Positions 4,946 through 5,966 of a stretch of DNA of 5,966 nucleotides are shown one piece after another. The stretch covers positions 1 through 5,966 of the forward strand of contig JANNED010000098.1 of the NCBI GenBank assembly GCA_031388245.1, in the 5' to 3' direction. This stretch comes from JANMDU01 sp031388245. Its GTDB lineage: Bacteria; Pseudomonadota; Gammaproteobacteria; Burkholderiales; Burkholderiaceae_C. The first letter of the stretch is position 1, and the number at the start of each line of letters is the position of its first letter. The position numbers were made by a program, and so were the translations under genes. Below the pieces are notes generated by a model, which was not told the DNA's origin, did no database searches, and saw nothing but the letters and a program-made list of their open reading frames with translations.

Positions 4946-5966
4946 TCAGGTGAGCTTGGTATCCACCAACCGCCGCTCCAGCGCCAGAAACTCAGCGCTT
5001 TGCATTTCATTCAAGCGCGAAGCGGTGCGCGGGAACTCATGCGAGAGTGGGCCTTCTGTGTAGAGCAATTCAGGTGCCACTGCCGCGCTCATGATGAGTT
5101 TGCAGCGCCTGTCGTACAGCACATCCACCAGCCATGTGAAGCGCCTGGCTTCAGAGGCATTTTTTACGAACATTTGCGGCACGTCTGACAGCATCACGGT
5201 ATGAAACTGCGTGGCCAGCTCCAAATAATCATTCTGGCTGCGCGGCCCGCCGCAGAGCGTTTTGAAATCAAACCACACCACGCCACCCGCTTTGCGCCGC
5301 GCTTTGATCTCTCGCGCTTCAATGGTGAGCACCGGGTTTTCGTCTTTGGCTTCTGCCAGTTCACTAAAGGCTTGGTTCATCGCGCTATCAGCCGCTTCGC
5401 CCAGAGGTGTGTGATACATCGTCACTTTCTCAAAGGTTCGGCGGCGGTAATCCGTGCCGTTGTCAACGCTGATCACTTGCATCTGCGCTTTGAGCAATTC
5501 AATCGCAGGCAAGATGCGGTCGCGGTGCAAGCCGTTCGGGTACAGGCCATCGGGCTGAAAATTACTCGTCGTCACCATGCCCACGCCGTTTTTAAACAGC
5601 GCATCCAGCAAGCGATGCAAGATCATCGCATCGGTGATGTCGGCTACATGAAATTCATCAAAGCAAATCAGTTTGTATCGGTTAGAGATGCGTTTACCTA
5701 GCTCATCTAGCGGGTTGACTGTGCCTTGCAAGTCAGCCAACTCGCGATGCACCTCGCGCATAAATTCGTGAAAATGCAGGCGCGTTTTGCGCTGCAATGG
5801 CACAGCATTGAAAAAGCAATCCATCAGAAAACTCTTGCCCCGCCCTACGCCACCAACCATGTACACACCCTTTGGTATGTCTGGGTGATGAATCAGCTTT
5901 TTAAAAGCGTTCGAGCGCTTTTCTTTGAATTCAGTCCATTCGTCAGCACATCGCTGCAAAGCCTCT
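4946..5966 (-). CDS. zapE: Cell division protein ZapE (AFG1-like ATPase), N-terminus outside the window
   Basis: The frame is open to the right edge and gives 339 complete codons; about 30-40 N-terminal residues are probably missing compared with the family. An in-frame TTG at 5959 looks like an internal leucine, not the true start. In the visible fragment the Walker A motif GGVGRGKS is at about 38-45, Walker B LICFDE at about 99-104, and a sensor-1 TSN at about 133-135, with the family-typical LHFHEFM and FDEFHVADITDAM around them. These define the ZapE/AFG1 P-loop ATPases. In E. coli ZapE associates with the Z-ring and affects division under stress or low oxygen; mitochondrial AFG1 relatives act in membrane-protein quality control. 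All motifs appear intact. In related bacteria I recall this gene at the end of the 2-oxoglutarate dehydrogenase operon, but that region is not visible here. Confidence 0.95.
   Translation of the reverse strand, partial: EALQRCADEWTEFKEKRSNAFKKLIHHPDIPKGVYMVGGVGRGKSFLMDCFFNAVPLQRKTRLHFHEFMREVHRELADLQGTVNPLDELGKRISNRYKLICFDEFHVADITDAMILHRLLDALFKNGVGMVTTSNFQPDGLYPNGLHRDRILPAIELLKAQMQVISVDNGTDYRRRTFEKVTMYHTPLGEAADSAMNQAFSELAEAKDENPVLTIEAREIKARRKAGGVVWFDFKTLCGGPRSQNDYLELATQFHTVMLSDVPQMFVKNASEARRFTWLVDVLYDRRCKLIMSAAVAPELLYTEGPLSHEFPRTASRLNEMQSAEFLALERRLVDTKLT

Overview
The window looks like a chromosomal segment of a betaproteobacterium, most likely Burkholderiales. The reasons are a ZapE-type ATPase followed by a secreted coiled-coil protein of a kind I associate with that order, a DUF3034 outer-membrane protein next to a secreted group 1 truncated haemoglobin, and moderate GC with frequent TTG leucine codons. 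No RNA gene, insertion sequence, CRISPR array or phage gene was seen. Coding density is very high.

Layout. (A) Positions 1-1562, minus strand, reading leftward: a DUF3034 outer-membrane barrel candidate, a periplasmic truncated haemoglobin, and the first 64 codons of a small exported protein resembling the cupredoxin-like 'methylamine utilization' family, which runs off the left edge. (B) Positions 1563-1723: a divergent control region of 161 bases. (C) Positions 1724-4139, plus strand: a Tat-exported ferritin-like protein, a secreted c-type cytochrome, an ECF sigma factor and a membrane-anchored RskA-type anti-sigma factor, packed with 2-base and 9-base gaps and a 4-base overlap. (D) Positions 4165-5966, minus strand: an uncharacterised secreted coiled-coil protein, preceded in its operon by zapE, which runs off the right edge. 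D converges on C with only 25 bases between them and no visible terminator.

The most notable signal is in B. The motif TGAATC, 17 bases, CGTAT occurs twice in exact form, once on each strand and pointing outward. The two TGAATC boxes are the arms of a near-perfect 31-base palindrome at 1617-1647. This has the shape of two ECF promoters back to back, one for operon A and one for operon C. Since C encodes an ECF sigma factor with its anti-sigma factor, the simplest model is an autoregulated switch in which this sigma factor drives both operons.

If so, the regulon is strikingly uniform. All five non-regulatory products carry export signals: a ferritin-like protein, cytochrome c, haemoglobin, an outer-membrane barrel and a cupredoxin-like candidate. 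This suggests a sigma-controlled redox, metal or gas-handling module of the cell envelope. The inducing signal and biochemical purpose cannot be read from the sequence.
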